Shown here piece after piece: positions 34,009 to 43,267 of a stretch of 64,000 nt of DNA (positions within the stretch are counted from its first letter, which is position 1; the number at the start of each line of letters is the position of its first letter). A model generated the notes under the pieces. It was not told the DNA's origin. It made no database searches and saw only the letters and a program-made list of their open reading frames with translations. The position numbers and the translations under genes were made by a program. The stretch covers positions 5,167,001 through 5,231,000 of the forward strand of contig NZ_LT859959.1 of assembly GCF_900176205.1 (NCBI RefSeq), given 5' to 3'. The stretch comes from Bradyrhizobium sp. ORS 285 (lineage in GTDB: Bacteria > Pseudomonadota > Alphaproteobacteria > Rhizobiales > Xanthobacteraceae).

Positions 34009-35294
34009 CCCGCGTCGCCCTGATCAACCCGAACTGGACGTTTGACGGCAGCATCTATTTCGGCTGTCGCAGCCCGCATCTGCCGATCGAGCTCGGCATC
34101 TCCGAGCATCTGCTGCGCCAAGCCGGCCACGCCACGCTGCTGCTGGACGCCCACATGTTCGACCTGTCGCCGTCGGACATCCTGGCCGAGCTCGCGCCGT
34201 TCCGGCCGGATATGATCGTGCTGACGACGGCGCCCACCTATCTGTTCTGGCGCTGCGCGCCGCCCGAGCTGCGCGTCCCGCAGGAGCTTGTGCTGACACT
34301 GCGCGAGAGCGGCGCTGTCCTCGTCGCGGTCGGCCCGCACGGCTCGACCACGCCGCGCATGACGCTGCGCAAGCTCGGCGTCGATGTCGTCGTGATGGGC
34401 GAATGCGAGCACAGCGTGCTGCGCCTCGCCAATGGCGAGCGCGACTTCGCCGGCATCTGCTTCACGGCTGCCAACGGCGACATTGTTCTCAATGGCGGAC
34501 CGCAGACGGCGGCCTTCACGGATCAGCCGGCGCTGCAATGGCCGGAGGAGATGATCCGCCGGCACCATCATCACCATCACCGGTTCGAGGCGACACCCGT
34601 CGGCCCCGGCGCGGAGGTGGAGGCGTCGCGCGGCTGTCCCTATCACTGCACGTTCTGCGCCAAGGACAATTTCCGCAACGCCTATCGCAAACGCCCGCCG
34701 GCCGTCATCCTCGACGAGGTCGATCGCCTGCGCGCGCAAGGCGTCGAATATGTCTACTTCATCGACGAGATCTTCCTGCCCAATGCCGAGCTGCTGCAGG
34801 GTCTCGTCACCCGGGGACTCAAATTCGGCGTCCAGACCCGCATCGACCTGTGGAAGCCCGAGATGCTGGAGCTGCTCGGACGCGCCGGCTGCGTTTCCAT
34901 TGAGGCCGGCATCGAGAGCCTGACGCCGGAGGGCCGCGCGGCGCTGGCCAAGAACTGCCGGATGACCACCGAGCAGCTCGCCGACCGGCTGGTCGAGGCG
35001 CGACGGCACGTGCCGTTCGTGCAGGCGAACCTGATCGAGATGCCGCAGGACGACGATCCCGTCGTGCAGCGCTGGCGGCAGCGGATGCAGGATGCCGGCG
35101 TATGGGCCAACGACCCGGTCCCGCTTTATCCCTATCCGGGTTCTCCCGACTATCAGAAGCTGTGGGGCGCGCCCGACGATCAGGCCTGGGAACGCGCGCA
35201 CGCGCATTATCTGACGCTGTTCAGCCAGTTCAGCGACGTGCAGAACGAACGTCCCATCCCGCTTCCCGCGCTTGAGCTGCAGGTCGCGCCATGA
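34005..35294 (+). CDS. B12-binding-domain radical SAM enzyme
   Basis: The 429-residue protein has an N-terminal cobalamin-binding-like Rossmann domain (about 1-145; the DxHxxG cobalamin motif is not intact, reading DAHMFD) and a radical SAM domain with the 4Fe-4S motif CPYHCTFC (about 210-217, after EASRG). Six consecutive His codons (residues 187-192) lie between the domains. Such enzymes methylate or rearrange unactivated carbons. It matches my memory of a TIGRFAM radical SAM family tied to a rhizobial twelve-gene glycan neighbourhood ('rhizo-twelve'; not verified). It may C-methylate or rearrange a sugar. It overlaps both neighbours by four bases. Confidence 0.88.
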   Translation: MTRVALINPNWTFDGSIYFGCRSPHLPIELGISEHLLRQAGHATLLLDAHMFDLSPSDILAELAPFRPDMIVLTTAPTYLFWRCAPPELRVPQELVLTLRESGAVLVAVGPHGSTTPRMTLRKLGVDVVVMGECEHSVLRLANGERDFAGICFTAANGDIVLNGGPQTAAFTDQPALQWPEEMIRRHHHHHHRFEATPVGPGAEVEASRGCPYHCTFCAKDNFRNAYRKRPPAVILDEVDRLRAQGVEYVYFIDEIFLPNAELLQGLVTRGLKFGVQTRIDLWKPEMLELLGRAGCVSIEAGIESLTPEGRAALAKNCRMTTEQLADRLVEARRHVPFVQANLIEMPQDDDPVVQRWRQRMQDAGVWANDPVPLYPYPGSPDYQKLWGAPDDQAWERAHAHYLTLFSQFSDVQNERPIPLPALELQVAP

Positions 35295-36415
35295 GCACGC
35301 TCGCGGGTGTCAGCATCCTGATGACGACCGACACCGTCGGCGGCGTGTGGATCTATGCGACGGCGCTGGCGACGACGCTCGCCGCGCGCGGCGCCGACAT
35401 CCATCTGGTGACGTTGGGTCCGGCCCCGCGGGCGGATCAACGCGCGATGTTGCAGGGAACGAGCGTCCAGCTTGTCGAGACGGGCCTTGCGCTGGAATGG
35501 CAGGATCCGGACGCGCGCGATCTCGACCACGCCCGCCGCGTGCTGCTCGCCCTCGAACGCGAGATCCAACCGGACCTCGTTCATCTCAACAGCTATCGCG
35601 AAGCCACATTCGACTGGCGTGCGCCGGTGGTGGTGGCGGCGCATTCCTGCGTCCATTCGTGGGGACTGGCCTGCAACGAGACCGGTTTCCTGCAGGAGTC
35701 GCGATGGCAGCGCTATCGCGCGCTGGTCGCCGAGGGCCTGCAGCGTGCCGATGCGTGGGTGGCGCCCAGCTGCGCCTTTGGCGAGGTGATCGGCCGCATC
35801 TACGAGCCGCCTCGTCCGGGCGCTCTGATCTGGAACGGCACAGCCAGCGCACGCCAAGCATCGGCGTCGAAGGACACCTTCGTGCTTGCGGCAGGACGAA
35901 TGTGGGACAAGGCCAAGAATCTCCGCGTGCTCGCTGAATGCGCCGATGGTCTGCCCTGCCCGGTTCGCGTCGCAGGAGCCGGTACGGACACGATCGATGC
36001 TCCGTCGTCGCTGCAGCAGCTGGGCGAGCTTGCACATGGCGAGCTGCGCGACCGGATGAGCCGCGCCGCGATCTTTGCAAGTCCCGCGCTGTACGAGCCG
36101 TTCGGCCTGTCCGTGCTCGAGGCGGCATCTGCCGGCTGCGCGCTCGTGCTGGCTGATATCCCGACCTTCCGCGAATTGTGGCAGGATGCGGCCCTGTTCG
36201 TCGTGCCGAGCGATGTCCGCGCCCTCAGGAGCACGTTGAGCTGGCTCGCAACCGATCATCGCGCGCGCGCCACGCTCCAGGACGCGGCACGCCAGCGTTC
36301 GGCTCGCTACACGCTCAATCGCATGGCCACGTCCTACGGCGAGCTCTATGGCAACCTGCTCGCGCAGGCCGCGCCCGATCACCGTTCGAACACCCTCGCC
36401 GAGGCCTGTGCATGA
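35291..36415 (+). CDS. Glycosyltransferase family 4
   Basis: The 374-residue protein has the GT4 pattern: a GG-containing N-terminal loop ('TDTVGGVWIYATAL'), 'AAGRMWDKAKNLRVLAECA' at the start of the C-domain, and the E-x7-E donor motif in 'YEPFGLSVLEAASAGCALVLAD' (about 276-298). It transfers a sugar from an NDP donor with retention. ATG overlaps the preceding TGA. It is the only canonical GT4 of the cluster. Confidence 0.88.
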   Translation: MSTLAGVSILMTTDTVGGVWIYATALATTLAARGADIHLVTLGPAPRADQRAMLQGTSVQLVETGLALEWQDPDARDLDHARRVLLALEREIQPDLVHLNSYREATFDWRAPVVVAAHSCVHSWGLACNETGFLQESRWQRYRALVAEGLQRADAWVAPSCAFGEVIGRIYEPPRPGALIWNGTASARQASASKDTFVLAAGRMWDKAKNLRVLAECADGLPCPVRVAGAGTDTIDAPSSLQQLGELAHGELRDRMSRAAIFASPALYEPFGLSVLEAASAGCALVLADIPTFRELWQDAALFVVPSDVRALRSTLSWLATDHRARATLQDAARQRSARYTLNRMATSYGELYGNLLAQAAPDHRSNTLAEACA

Positions 36416-37539
36416 AGTGCGTGCTGTTCTACCATGCGTTCTCGTCGTGCTGGAACAATGGCAATGCCCATTTCCTGCGTGGCGTCGCGCGCGAGCTGCA
36501 TGCACTCGGGCACGAGGTCGTCGTCTACGAGCCGGCTGACGGTTGGAGCCGCCTGAACGCGATCAAGGACGGCGGCAACGACAGCCTGCGCGCGGTCTCC
36601 GCGCTATTCCCCGGTGTCGACGTCAGAACCTATGATGGCACGCTCGACCTCGACGAGGCGCTCGATGGCGCCGATCTCGTGATCGTGCATGAATGGAACG
36701 AGCCCGAGCTCGTCAAGGCGATCGGCCGTCACCGCATCGCGACCGGGCGCTTCGTCCTGCTATTCCATGATACCCATCACCGCGCCGTCACCGCTCCGCA
36801 GGAGCTCGGCCGCTTCGATCTTGCCGGCTATGACGGCGTGCTCGCCTTCGGCGAGGTGCTGCGCCAGATCTATCTGACCCTCGGCTGGACGTCGCGCGCC
36901 TTCACCTGGCACGAAGCTGCCGACATCGCGCTATACGGTCCGCGGCCTGATGTCATTCCCCAGCACGATCTGGTCTGGATCGGCAATTGGGGCGACGATG
37001 AGCGCAGCGCCGAACTCAGAGAATTCCTCATCGCTCCGGTCGCCGCGCTGCAGCTCGACGCCACCATCTATGGCGTTCGCTATCCGGATGATGCGCTCGC
37101 GGCGATGCGGCAGGCCGGTATCCGCTATGGCGGCTGGCTGCCCGCACACCGCGCTCCCGACGCCTTCGCCAAGGCACGTCTCACGGTACACGTGCCACGT
37201 GCTCCCTATGCGCGATCGCTGCCGGGCATTCCGACCATTCGCATGTTCGAAGCAATGGCCTGTGGCATTCCGATCGTGTCAGCGCCGTGGGATGACGCCG
37301 AGGCGCTGTTTCCGACCAGCACCTATGTGCGCGTCTCATCGGGGACCGAGATGCGCGAAGCATTGCGCGCCCTGCTATCCGATTCCGACTACGCCGCTGA
37401 TATCGCCGCAAAGGCGCGCAGCACTGTCCTCGCGCATCACACCTGCCGCCATCGGGCGCGCGAGCTGCTGCAGATCGCGGAGAGGTTCAGGGACGGTGAG
37501 CCCGCGGCCGCGACACAATTCGAAGGAGCTGCATCGTGA
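36412..37539 (+). CDS. CgeB-like glycosyltransferase (paralogue 2)
   Basis: The 375-residue protein is the most divergent of the four related transferases. Its N-terminus carries 'FSSCWNNGNAHFLRGV' and its C-domain 'RMFEAMACGIPIVSAPW' (about 275-291). 'HDTHHRAVTAPQEL' follows the mid-protein strand. No signal peptide or membrane helix. It overlaps the GT4 gene by four bases and the next gene by four (GTGA), so it is part of one translationally coupled string. Sugar donor unknown. Confidence 0.82.
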   Translation: MKCVLFYHAFSSCWNNGNAHFLRGVARELHALGHEVVVYEPADGWSRLNAIKDGGNDSLRAVSALFPGVDVRTYDGTLDLDEALDGADLVIVHEWNEPELVKAIGRHRIATGRFVLLFHDTHHRAVTAPQELGRFDLAGYDGVLAFGEVLRQIYLTLGWTSRAFTWHEAADIALYGPRPDVIPQHDLVWIGNWGDDERSAELREFLIAPVAALQLDATIYGVRYPDDALAAMRQAGIRYGGWLPAHRAPDAFAKARLTVHVPRAPYARSLPGIPTIRMFEAMACGIPIVSAPWDDAEALFPTSTYVRVSSGTEMREALRALLSDSDYAADIAAKARSTVLAHHTCRHRARELLQIAERFRDGEPAAATQFEGAAS

Positions 37540-38624
37540 ACATCTGCTTTTTCGGCTCCAGTCTCGTCTCCTCCTACTGGAACGGCGCCGCCACTTATTA
37601 TCGCGGCATGTTGAAGGAGATCGCAGCGCTCGGCCACCACGTCACCTTCTACGAGCCGGATGCCTTCGAGCGGCAGGCGCATCGCGACATCGGTGATCCC
37701 AGCTGGGCCAGGGTCGTCGTATATCCGGCGACACCGGACGGATGGCAGCGCGCGATCGACGAGGCGGTGCAATCGGCGGATCTCCTGGTCAAGGCCAGCG
37801 GCGTCGGCGTATTCGACGCCGAGCTCGAGAACGCCATTGCGACGGTCCCGACCGAGGCCCTGCGCATCTATTGGGACGTCGACGCGCCCGCGACCCTGGA
37901 CGCCATCGCCGCAGATCCGCAACATCACCTGCGCAAGGCCATCCCCCGCTATGACGCGGTCCTGACCTATGGCGGCGGCGATCCGGTCGTGCGCGCCTAT
38001 CGTCTTGCCGGCGCCCGCGATTGCGTGCCGATCTACAACGCGCTGGATCCCGAGACGCATCATCCCGCGCCACGGCGCGCTGAGTTCGACTCCGATCTCA
38101 ATCTGCTCGCCAACCGGCTGCCGGATCGCGAGGCGCGCATCGAGCGCTTCTTCATCGAAGCTGCAGCGCAACGTCCACAGCAGACGTTCGTGCTCGGCGG
38201 CTCGGGCTGGCACGACAAGCCGATGCCGAGCAACATCCGCGCTGTCGGCCATGTCGGAACCGCCGATCACAACGCGTTCTTCTGCTCGGCCCGCGCCACC
38301 CTGAACGTCAATCGCGACAGCATGGCAGCCTACGGCTTCTCACCGCCAACCCGTGTGTTCGAAGCCGCAGGCGCCGGCGCGTGCCTGATCACGGATCAGT
38401 GGGAGGGCATCGATCTGTTTCTCGAAACGGACCGAGAGGTCCTGGTCGCCGCCGACGGCGCCGCGGTGGCGGCGCATCTGGACGCGCTGTCTCCCGAGCG
38501 CGCGCACGCCATCGGCGAGCGCGGCCGCGCCCGAGTCCTGGCGCACCACACCTATCGACAACGCGCCCATCAGTTCAACAACCTGCTCGAGGGCATGAGC
38601 ACCCGCATCGAGGCCGCAGAATGA
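37536..38624 (+). CDS. CgeB-like glycosyltransferase (paralogue 3)
   Basis: The 362-residue protein starts at GTG 37536 after GAAGGAG. It has 'LVSSYWNGAATYYRGML' at the N-terminus, 'YWDVDAPATLDAI' mid-protein and 'RVFEAAGAGACLITDQW' (about 269-285), the same landmarks as in paralogues 1 and 4. It is probably a GT-B enzyme of the cytoplasm. The stop overlaps the ATG of paralogue 4. Confidence 0.82.
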   Translation: MNICFFGSSLVSSYWNGAATYYRGMLKEIAALGHHVTFYEPDAFERQAHRDIGDPSWARVVVYPATPDGWQRAIDEAVQSADLLVKASGVGVFDAELENAIATVPTEALRIYWDVDAPATLDAIAADPQHHLRKAIPRYDAVLTYGGGDPVVRAYRLAGARDCVPIYNALDPETHHPAPRRAEFDSDLNLLANRLPDREARIERFFIEAAAQRPQQTFVLGGSGWHDKPMPSNIRAVGHVGTADHNAFFCSARATLNVNRDSMAAYGFSPPTRVFEAAGAGACLITDQWEGIDLFLETDREVLVAADGAAVAAHLDALSPERAHAIGERGRARVLAHHTYRQRAHQFNNLLEGMSTRIEAAE

Positions 38625-39751
38625 ACCTGAACATCGTCGTCATCGGATTGTCGGTCACATCGTCCTGGGGCAACGGCCATGCCACGACCTATCGTGCGCT
38701 GCTGTCGGCGCTCGCGCGGCGCGGCCACAGCGTGACATTTCTGGAGCGCGACGTGCCCTGGTATCGCGAGCACCGGGACCTCACCGATCCCGCCGGCTGG
38801 AGCGTGAAGCTCTATCAATCACTACAGGATCTGCCCCGGCTGTTCGGTGCAGCGATCCGCGACGCAGACCTCGTCATGGTCGGCTCCTATGTTCCGGACG
38901 GCATCGCCATCGCCGACTGGGTGACCTCGCACGCCCGCGGCGTCACCGCCTTCTACGATATCGACACGCCCGTGACCCTGGCGCAGCTCGAGCACGGGCT
39001 CGACTATCTGTCGCCGGCGATGATCCCGCGCTTCGATCTTTATCTGTCGTTCTCGGGCGGCCCGGCGCTGGCGATGATCGAGGATCTCTATGGCAGCCCG
39101 CTCGCACGCGTTCTCTATTGCAGCGCGGATCTCGAGCTGTATCAGCCGCGCGAGACGCCGGAGCGCTGGACGCTGGGCTATCTCGGCACCTACAGCGCCG
39201 ACCGTCAGCCGCAACTCGACCGCTTCCTGATCGAACCGGCGCGCGGACTTGCAGATAATGATTTCGTGGTCGCCGGCGCGCAATATCCCGACGCGATCAC
39301 CTGGCCTGCCAATGTCGAGCGCATCGCGCATCTCGCGCCGCGGCAACACGCCGAGTTCTTCTCCGCGCAGCGCTTCACGCTCAACGTGACGCGGGCGGAT
39401 ATGCGAGCCCTCGGCTTCTCGCCGAGCGTGCGGCTGTTCGAGGCGGCCGCCTGCGGCACGCCGGTGCTGTCCGACCACTGGCCCGGGCTCGAGACGATCT
39501 TCGTGCCGAACAGCGAGATCCTCGTGGTGTCCACACCGCAGGACGTCACCAGCATTCTGCAGGAGATGCCGGAGGACACGCGTCGCGGCATCGCCGAGCG
39601 CGCCAGCCGTCGCGTCCGCCGCGACCACACGCCCGATCATCGCGCCCGGCAGCTCGAGGATTACTACCGCGAGGCGCTGGCACGTCGGGCGCGCCCGGCG
39701 AAGACCACTGCGACCGAAGCCCCCGTCGAACTGAAACTGGGATTGTCATGA
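38621..39751 (+). CDS. CgeB-like glycosyltransferase (paralogue 4)
   Basis: The 376-residue protein is the closest relative, within this window, of the gene at 26901: 'VTSSWGNGHATTYRALL' vs 'ISSSWGNGHATLWRGLC', 'YLGTYSADRQPQLD' vs 'YLGTYSTDRQATLE', and 'RLFEAAACGTPVLSDHW'. The two therefore probably arose by duplication and now flank the cluster. Family function is sugar transfer; donor and acceptor unknown. It overlaps the UDP-xylose synthase gene by four bases. Confidence 0.82.
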   Translation: MNLNIVVIGLSVTSSWGNGHATTYRALLSALARRGHSVTFLERDVPWYREHRDLTDPAGWSVKLYQSLQDLPRLFGAAIRDADLVMVGSYVPDGIAIADWVTSHARGVTAFYDIDTPVTLAQLEHGLDYLSPAMIPRFDLYLSFSGGPALAMIEDLYGSPLARVLYCSADLELYQPRETPERWTLGYLGTYSADRQPQLDRFLIEPARGLADNDFVVAGAQYPDAITWPANVERIAHLAPRQHAEFFSAQRFTLNVTRADMRALGFSPSVRLFEAAACGTPVLSDHWPGLETIFVPNSEILVVSTPQDVTSILQEMPEDTRRGIAERASRRVRRDHTPDHRARQLEDYYREALARRARPAKTTATEAPVELKLGLS

Positions 39752-40800
39752 CCATTCAGATCTCCATCCCCACCCGACGCTCTCTCCGTACGCTCGTTGC
39801 CGGCGGCGCGGGTTTCATCGGCTCGCATATCTGCGATACGCTGCTCAGGCGCGGCGACACCGTCATCTGCATCGATAATCTGCACACGGGGTCGGTGCGC
39901 AACATCCGCCCTCTGCTCAATCATCCCAACTTCAGCTTCATCGAGCACGACGTGCGCGAGCCGCTGGAGATCGAGGGTCGGCTCGACCGCGTCTACAATT
40001 TTGCCTGCCCGGCGTCGCCGCCGCACTATCAGCAGGATCCGGTCGGCACGATGAAGACCTGCGTGCTCGGCACGCTCAATCTGCTGGAGCTGGCGCAGCA
40101 AAAATCCGCACGCATCCTGCAGGCGTCGACCAGCGAGGTCTATGGCGACCCGGAAGTGCATCCGCAGCCGGAGAACTACGTCGGGCACGTCAACACGATC
40201 GGCCCGCGCGCCTGCTATGACGAAGGCAAACGCGCCGCCGAGACCTTGATGTTCGACTATCAGCGCATGTACGGGACCGAGATCAAGGTCGCACGCATCT
40301 TCAACACCTACGGTCCGCGCATGCACGAGAATGACGGCCGGGTGGTTTCGAACTTCATCGTGCAGGCGCTGCGCGGCGCGCCGATCACGGTCTATGGCTC
40401 CGGCAATCAGACGCGCAGCTTCTGCTTCGTGGATGACCTCGTGCGCGGGCTCGAGATGCTGATGGAGAGTCCCGTCTCGGTCACCGGCCCCGTCAATCTC
40501 GGTAATCCGCACGAGATGAGCATCGAGGCGATCGCGCGCGAGGTGCTGACCTGCACGCGATCCAGCTCGACGCTGGAGTTCAAGCCGCTGCCGGTCGACG
40601 ATCCCAAGCGCCGCAAGCCGGTGATCAGCACGGCCGAGCGCCTGCTCGGCTGGCGGCCGCAGATTCCGCTGCGCAAGGGGCTGGAGGCGACGATCGCCTA
40701 TTTCGCGCTGGAAGTCGCCGGGCGTGGCCCCTCTGGTCCCGAGAAGCGGCCGCAACGCCGGCAGGGCCGCGCGCAACTCGCCATCGCCCGGTCGCCGTAG
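39748..40800 (+). CDS. UDP-glucuronate decarboxylase (UDP-xylose synthase)
   Basis: The 350-residue extended SDR has GGAGFIGSH (residues 19-27), 'YNFACPASPPHYQQDPVGTMKT', 'STSEVYGDPEVHPQPE' and active-site 'CYDEGKRAAETLMFDY', followed by 'RIFNTYGPRMHENDGRVVSNF'. These are the standard marks of UXS. It turns UDP-glucuronate into UDP-xylose, so xylose (or a derivative made by the two epimerases) is a probable residue of the product, in line with the xylosidase-like gene. Last gene of the cluster; a hairpin follows 9 bases later. Confidence 0.93.
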   Translation: MTIQISIPTRRSLRTLVAGGAGFIGSHICDTLLRRGDTVICIDNLHTGSVRNIRPLLNHPNFSFIEHDVREPLEIEGRLDRVYNFACPASPPHYQQDPVGTMKTCVLGTLNLLELAQQKSARILQASTSEVYGDPEVHPQPENYVGHVNTIGPRACYDEGKRAAETLMFDYQRMYGTEIKVARIFNTYGPRMHENDGRVVSNFIVQALRGAPITVYGSGNQTRSFCFVDDLVRGLEMLMESPVSVTGPVNLGNPHEMSIEAIAREVLTCTRSSSTLEFKPLPVDDPKRRKPVISTAERLLGWRPQIPLRKGLEATIAYFALEVAGRGPSGPEKRPQRRQGRAQLAIARSP

Positions 40801-40809
40801 GAAGAAGTT

Positions 40810-40833
40810 GGTGCCCGGATCGAACCGGGCACC
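40810..40833. terminator. Bidirectional terminator-like hairpin at the cluster end
   Basis: GGTGCCCGG (40810-40818) and CCGGGCACC (40825-40833) form a perfect 9-bp stem with a 6-base loop, between the convergent UDP-xylose synthase and DUF4142 genes. There is no long T-run on either side. Confidence 0.65.
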
Positions 40834-40843
40834 ATGCAAGCGA

Positions 40844-41377
40844 TCACTTGCCGAGCGATTTGGCCATGTCCAGATGCTTCTGCAGCACCGGAACGGTCTG
40901 CTGGGCGAAGTCCGAGAGCGGTGAGTTCGCTGCCGCTTCCTTCTGGTACTTCTTAATATCCTTCTCGTGATCGCTGACCATCGCTTTCGCGAAGGCGCGG
41001 TCGAAGCGGTCGCCGGACATTCCTTCCAGCTTGTTGTAGATCGCCTGCTGCTGCTTGTTCGGCTCGGACGGCACTTTCATGCCGTTCTGGCTCGCCAGTT
41101 GCTGAGCCTTCTGCAGATGCTCGCCATGATCCTGCTGCAGCGCCTGCCCGAACTGCTTGACCTGATCGCTTTGGCCCTTCTGCTGCGCCAGCTTGCCCAT
41201 ATTGACCTCGGAGAGATCGCCCTCGATCGCCTCGGTTATGAAATGCTGATCCTTGGCCGGCGACTGGCCCTTTGGGGCAGCTACGGCGCCGCCGGCCATG
41301 AGCAAGCTCATGACGCAAGCGGTTGTGAGGGCGGGCAAGGTTTTGTTGCGAACAGCGCCGATTGTCTTGGTCATCAT
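40844..41377 (-). CDS. DUF4142 secreted helical protein
   Basis: The ~177-residue product has a signal peptide (ends around GGAVAAPKG) and a DUF4142 four-helix domain: 'DQHFITEAIEGDLSEVNMGKLAQQKG', 'VKQFGQALQQDHGEHLQKAQQLA' and 'AKAMVSDHEKDIKKYQKEAA'. The family is related to ferritin-like bundles, is exported, and often belongs to stress regulons. Two adjacent ATGs (41377, 41374) follow CCGGAGATCG. A weak GGAAC-N18-TT site on the minus strand (41436-41412) may be its promoter. Confidence 0.85.
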   Translation of the reverse strand: MMTKTIGAVRNKTLPALTTACVMSLLMAGGAVAAPKGQSPAKDQHFITEAIEGDLSEVNMGKLAQQKGQSDQVKQFGQALQQDHGEHLQKAQQLASQNGMKVPSEPNKQQQAIYNKLEGMSGDRFDRAFAKAMVSDHEKDIKKYQKEAAANSPLSDFAQQTVPVLQKHLDMAKSLGK

Positions 41378-41548
41378 CGATCTCCGGGTTGGAAGCCTGT
41401 GTTGCGACTGCAAGAGTCGCGGCCCGGGATGGTTCCTATGAGGTACTGGCCATGGCGAACCAGGTTTGGCGCGCTGGATCGAGACAACGCGCAGCACCCC
41501 GGTGCCGACCACCACGCGAGGCGGCCCGATTTCGATCTGTCGATCCGC

Positions 41549-43267
41549 TCAGATCAACGTCGAAAAACCATCCAGCGACGCAGCGCCTCGGGTAGCCATC
41601 GCGGCATGGCATCGCGCCCGCGCGAGGAGGTCATCGATCAGGAAACGGCCGAGTGTCCGCAACCGAACGCACGCCGGCACGGCTCCGTCGATCGCGGCGA
41701 GCCGTGCGGCCGACCAGCCGAGCGCAGCATCGATCGCGAGGTGCAGAAAGGCCGTAGCACCAGCCTCGCCGTCGCGCGGCCGATCCGTCATGCGCGCGAG
41801 CTGCTGCGCCGTCGTCTCCAGCAGTTCGACGATCTCGCCTGCGGCGTTGGCTGCCTCCGTGTCGCGCGACGCGAACACGGCGATGTCAGCGTTCGCTCGT
41901 GTCAGAAACACACGCAGTCCCTCGCCGCCGTCCTTCCATAACCGGCGATGCAGCAGATCAAGCCCCTGCATTCCAGTGGTCCCCTCGAAGATCGGCAGCA
42001 CGCGGGAGTCGCGCAGCAGCTGCTCGACGGGCCAATCCGTCGTATAGCCGGCGCCGCCGAGCACCTGGATGGCGCTGTCCGCGGTCGTGAAGGCAAGCTC
42101 GCCGCCGAGCGTCTTGATGATCGGCAACAGCCATTGAGCCAGCGCCGAATGATCGCGCCGTGCCTCCGCATCGGTCTCGGTCCGCGCGAGATCGGCTTCG
42201 ACCGCGGCGACATAGATCAGGGCCCGCGCGGCCTCGACATTCGCCTGCATCGACATCAGCATGCGCTGAACGTCAGCATGCGCCGTAATCGGCAATGGCT
42301 GCGCGCCGGATCCGCCCTGAAGGCGCTGGCGCGCATAGCTGAGGGCAGTGTCGGCCGCCGCCGATGCCATGCCGAGGCCCATGGCACCAACCGCCATCCG
42401 CATGTTGGTGATCATCACGAACATCTGCGACAGGCCTCGGCCTTCCTCTCCGAGCAGATAGCCGGTGGCATTCTCGAAGCCCATCGCGCAGGTCGGAGAC
42501 AGATGTAGGCCAAGCTTGTGCTCGATGTTGCGGACAACGACTCCGTTGGCCGCGCCATCGATGCGATCGGGAACGAGGAAGAGCGACAGTCCCTTGGCGC
42601 CGTCGGTGCGCGCCAGCAGGCAATGCACGATGCGTCCGGTCAGATCGTGGCCGCCGAACGAAATCCATTGCTTCTCGCCAGTGATCGACCAGCACCCGTC
42701 GCCGCGGGCCACGGCCTTGGTCCGGATGCGGCTGGCATCTGAGCCGGCGCCCACTTCGGAGATGCAGATCGTTGCGCCCCACTCGCCTGCGACCAGCTTC
42801 GGCAGCCATTCCGAGCGGATGCTGTCGTCCGAGGTCCAGGCATCGATCAGCCTCACGGCGGAGCGCATTGGCACCGGCAGCATGCCGAACGCGGCGCAAT
42901 GACGATCGAACACCTCCTGCACGGCGACGGCCATCACCAGCGGCAGCCCCTGGCCGCCAAGCTGCTCCGGGAGGTCCAGCGCAATCCAGCCGCCCTCCGC
43001 ATAGTCGCGCCAGACCTCGCGGTGCAACTGTGAGGTCGCGACAGCGCCATCCGTCAGCCGCGGTGCCGCACTGTCCGATTGCGCGTTGAGGGCCTCGAGC
43101 CGATCGGCCGCAAAGGCTGCCGCCTGCTCGAGAATGGCTGCGATCGTCTTGTCAGTCGCTTCGGCAAAGCCGGGCGACAACTCGCGCAGCCGGGCAAGAC
43201 CCGGCAGGGCCGCGAGCTGGATTTGAAGGCTGGTACAGTCGATCGGCGGAATGCTGGCGCGGGTCAT
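41549..43267 (-). CDS. Acyl-CoA dehydrogenase
   Basis: The 572-residue FAD enzyme has 'CISEVGAGSDASRIRTKA' and 'WSITGEKQWISFGGHDL' for FAD/substrate binding, and the catalytic-base region 'SRVLPIFEGTTGMQGLDLL' near residue 435. At about 570 residues it belongs to the longer subgroup with a C-terminal helical extension rather than the ~380-residue short-chain enzymes. It probably oxidises a long or unusual acyl-CoA. It is monocistronic and convergent with nothing; its relation to the acetoacetyl-CoA synthetase at 53-55 kb is only metabolic. Confidence 0.88.
   Translation of the reverse strand: MTRASIPPIDCTSLQIQLAALPGLARLRELSPGFAEATDKTIAAILEQAAAFAADRLEALNAQSDSAAPRLTDGAVATSQLHREVWRDYAEGGWIALDLPEQLGGQGLPLVMAVAVQEVFDRHCAAFGMLPVPMRSAVRLIDAWTSDDSIRSEWLPKLVAGEWGATICISEVGAGSDASRIRTKAVARGDGCWSITGEKQWISFGGHDLTGRIVHCLLARTDGAKGLSLFLVPDRIDGAANGVVVRNIEHKLGLHLSPTCAMGFENATGYLLGEEGRGLSQMFVMITNMRMAVGAMGLGMASAAADTALSYARQRLQGGSGAQPLPITAHADVQRMLMSMQANVEAARALIYVAAVEADLARTETDAEARRDHSALAQWLLPIIKTLGGELAFTTADSAIQVLGGAGYTTDWPVEQLLRDSRVLPIFEGTTGMQGLDLLHRRLWKDGGEGLRVFLTRANADIAVFASRDTEAANAAGEIVELLETTAQQLARMTDRPRDGEAGATAFLHLAIDAALGWSAARLAAIDGAVPACVRLRTLGRFLIDDLLARARCHAAMATRGAASLDGFSTLI

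Noticed and set aside
34563..34580. Six-His tract as an engineered tag or vector sequence
   Set aside because: It is internal to a radical SAM gene with natural flanks, mixed His codons and continuous cluster context.
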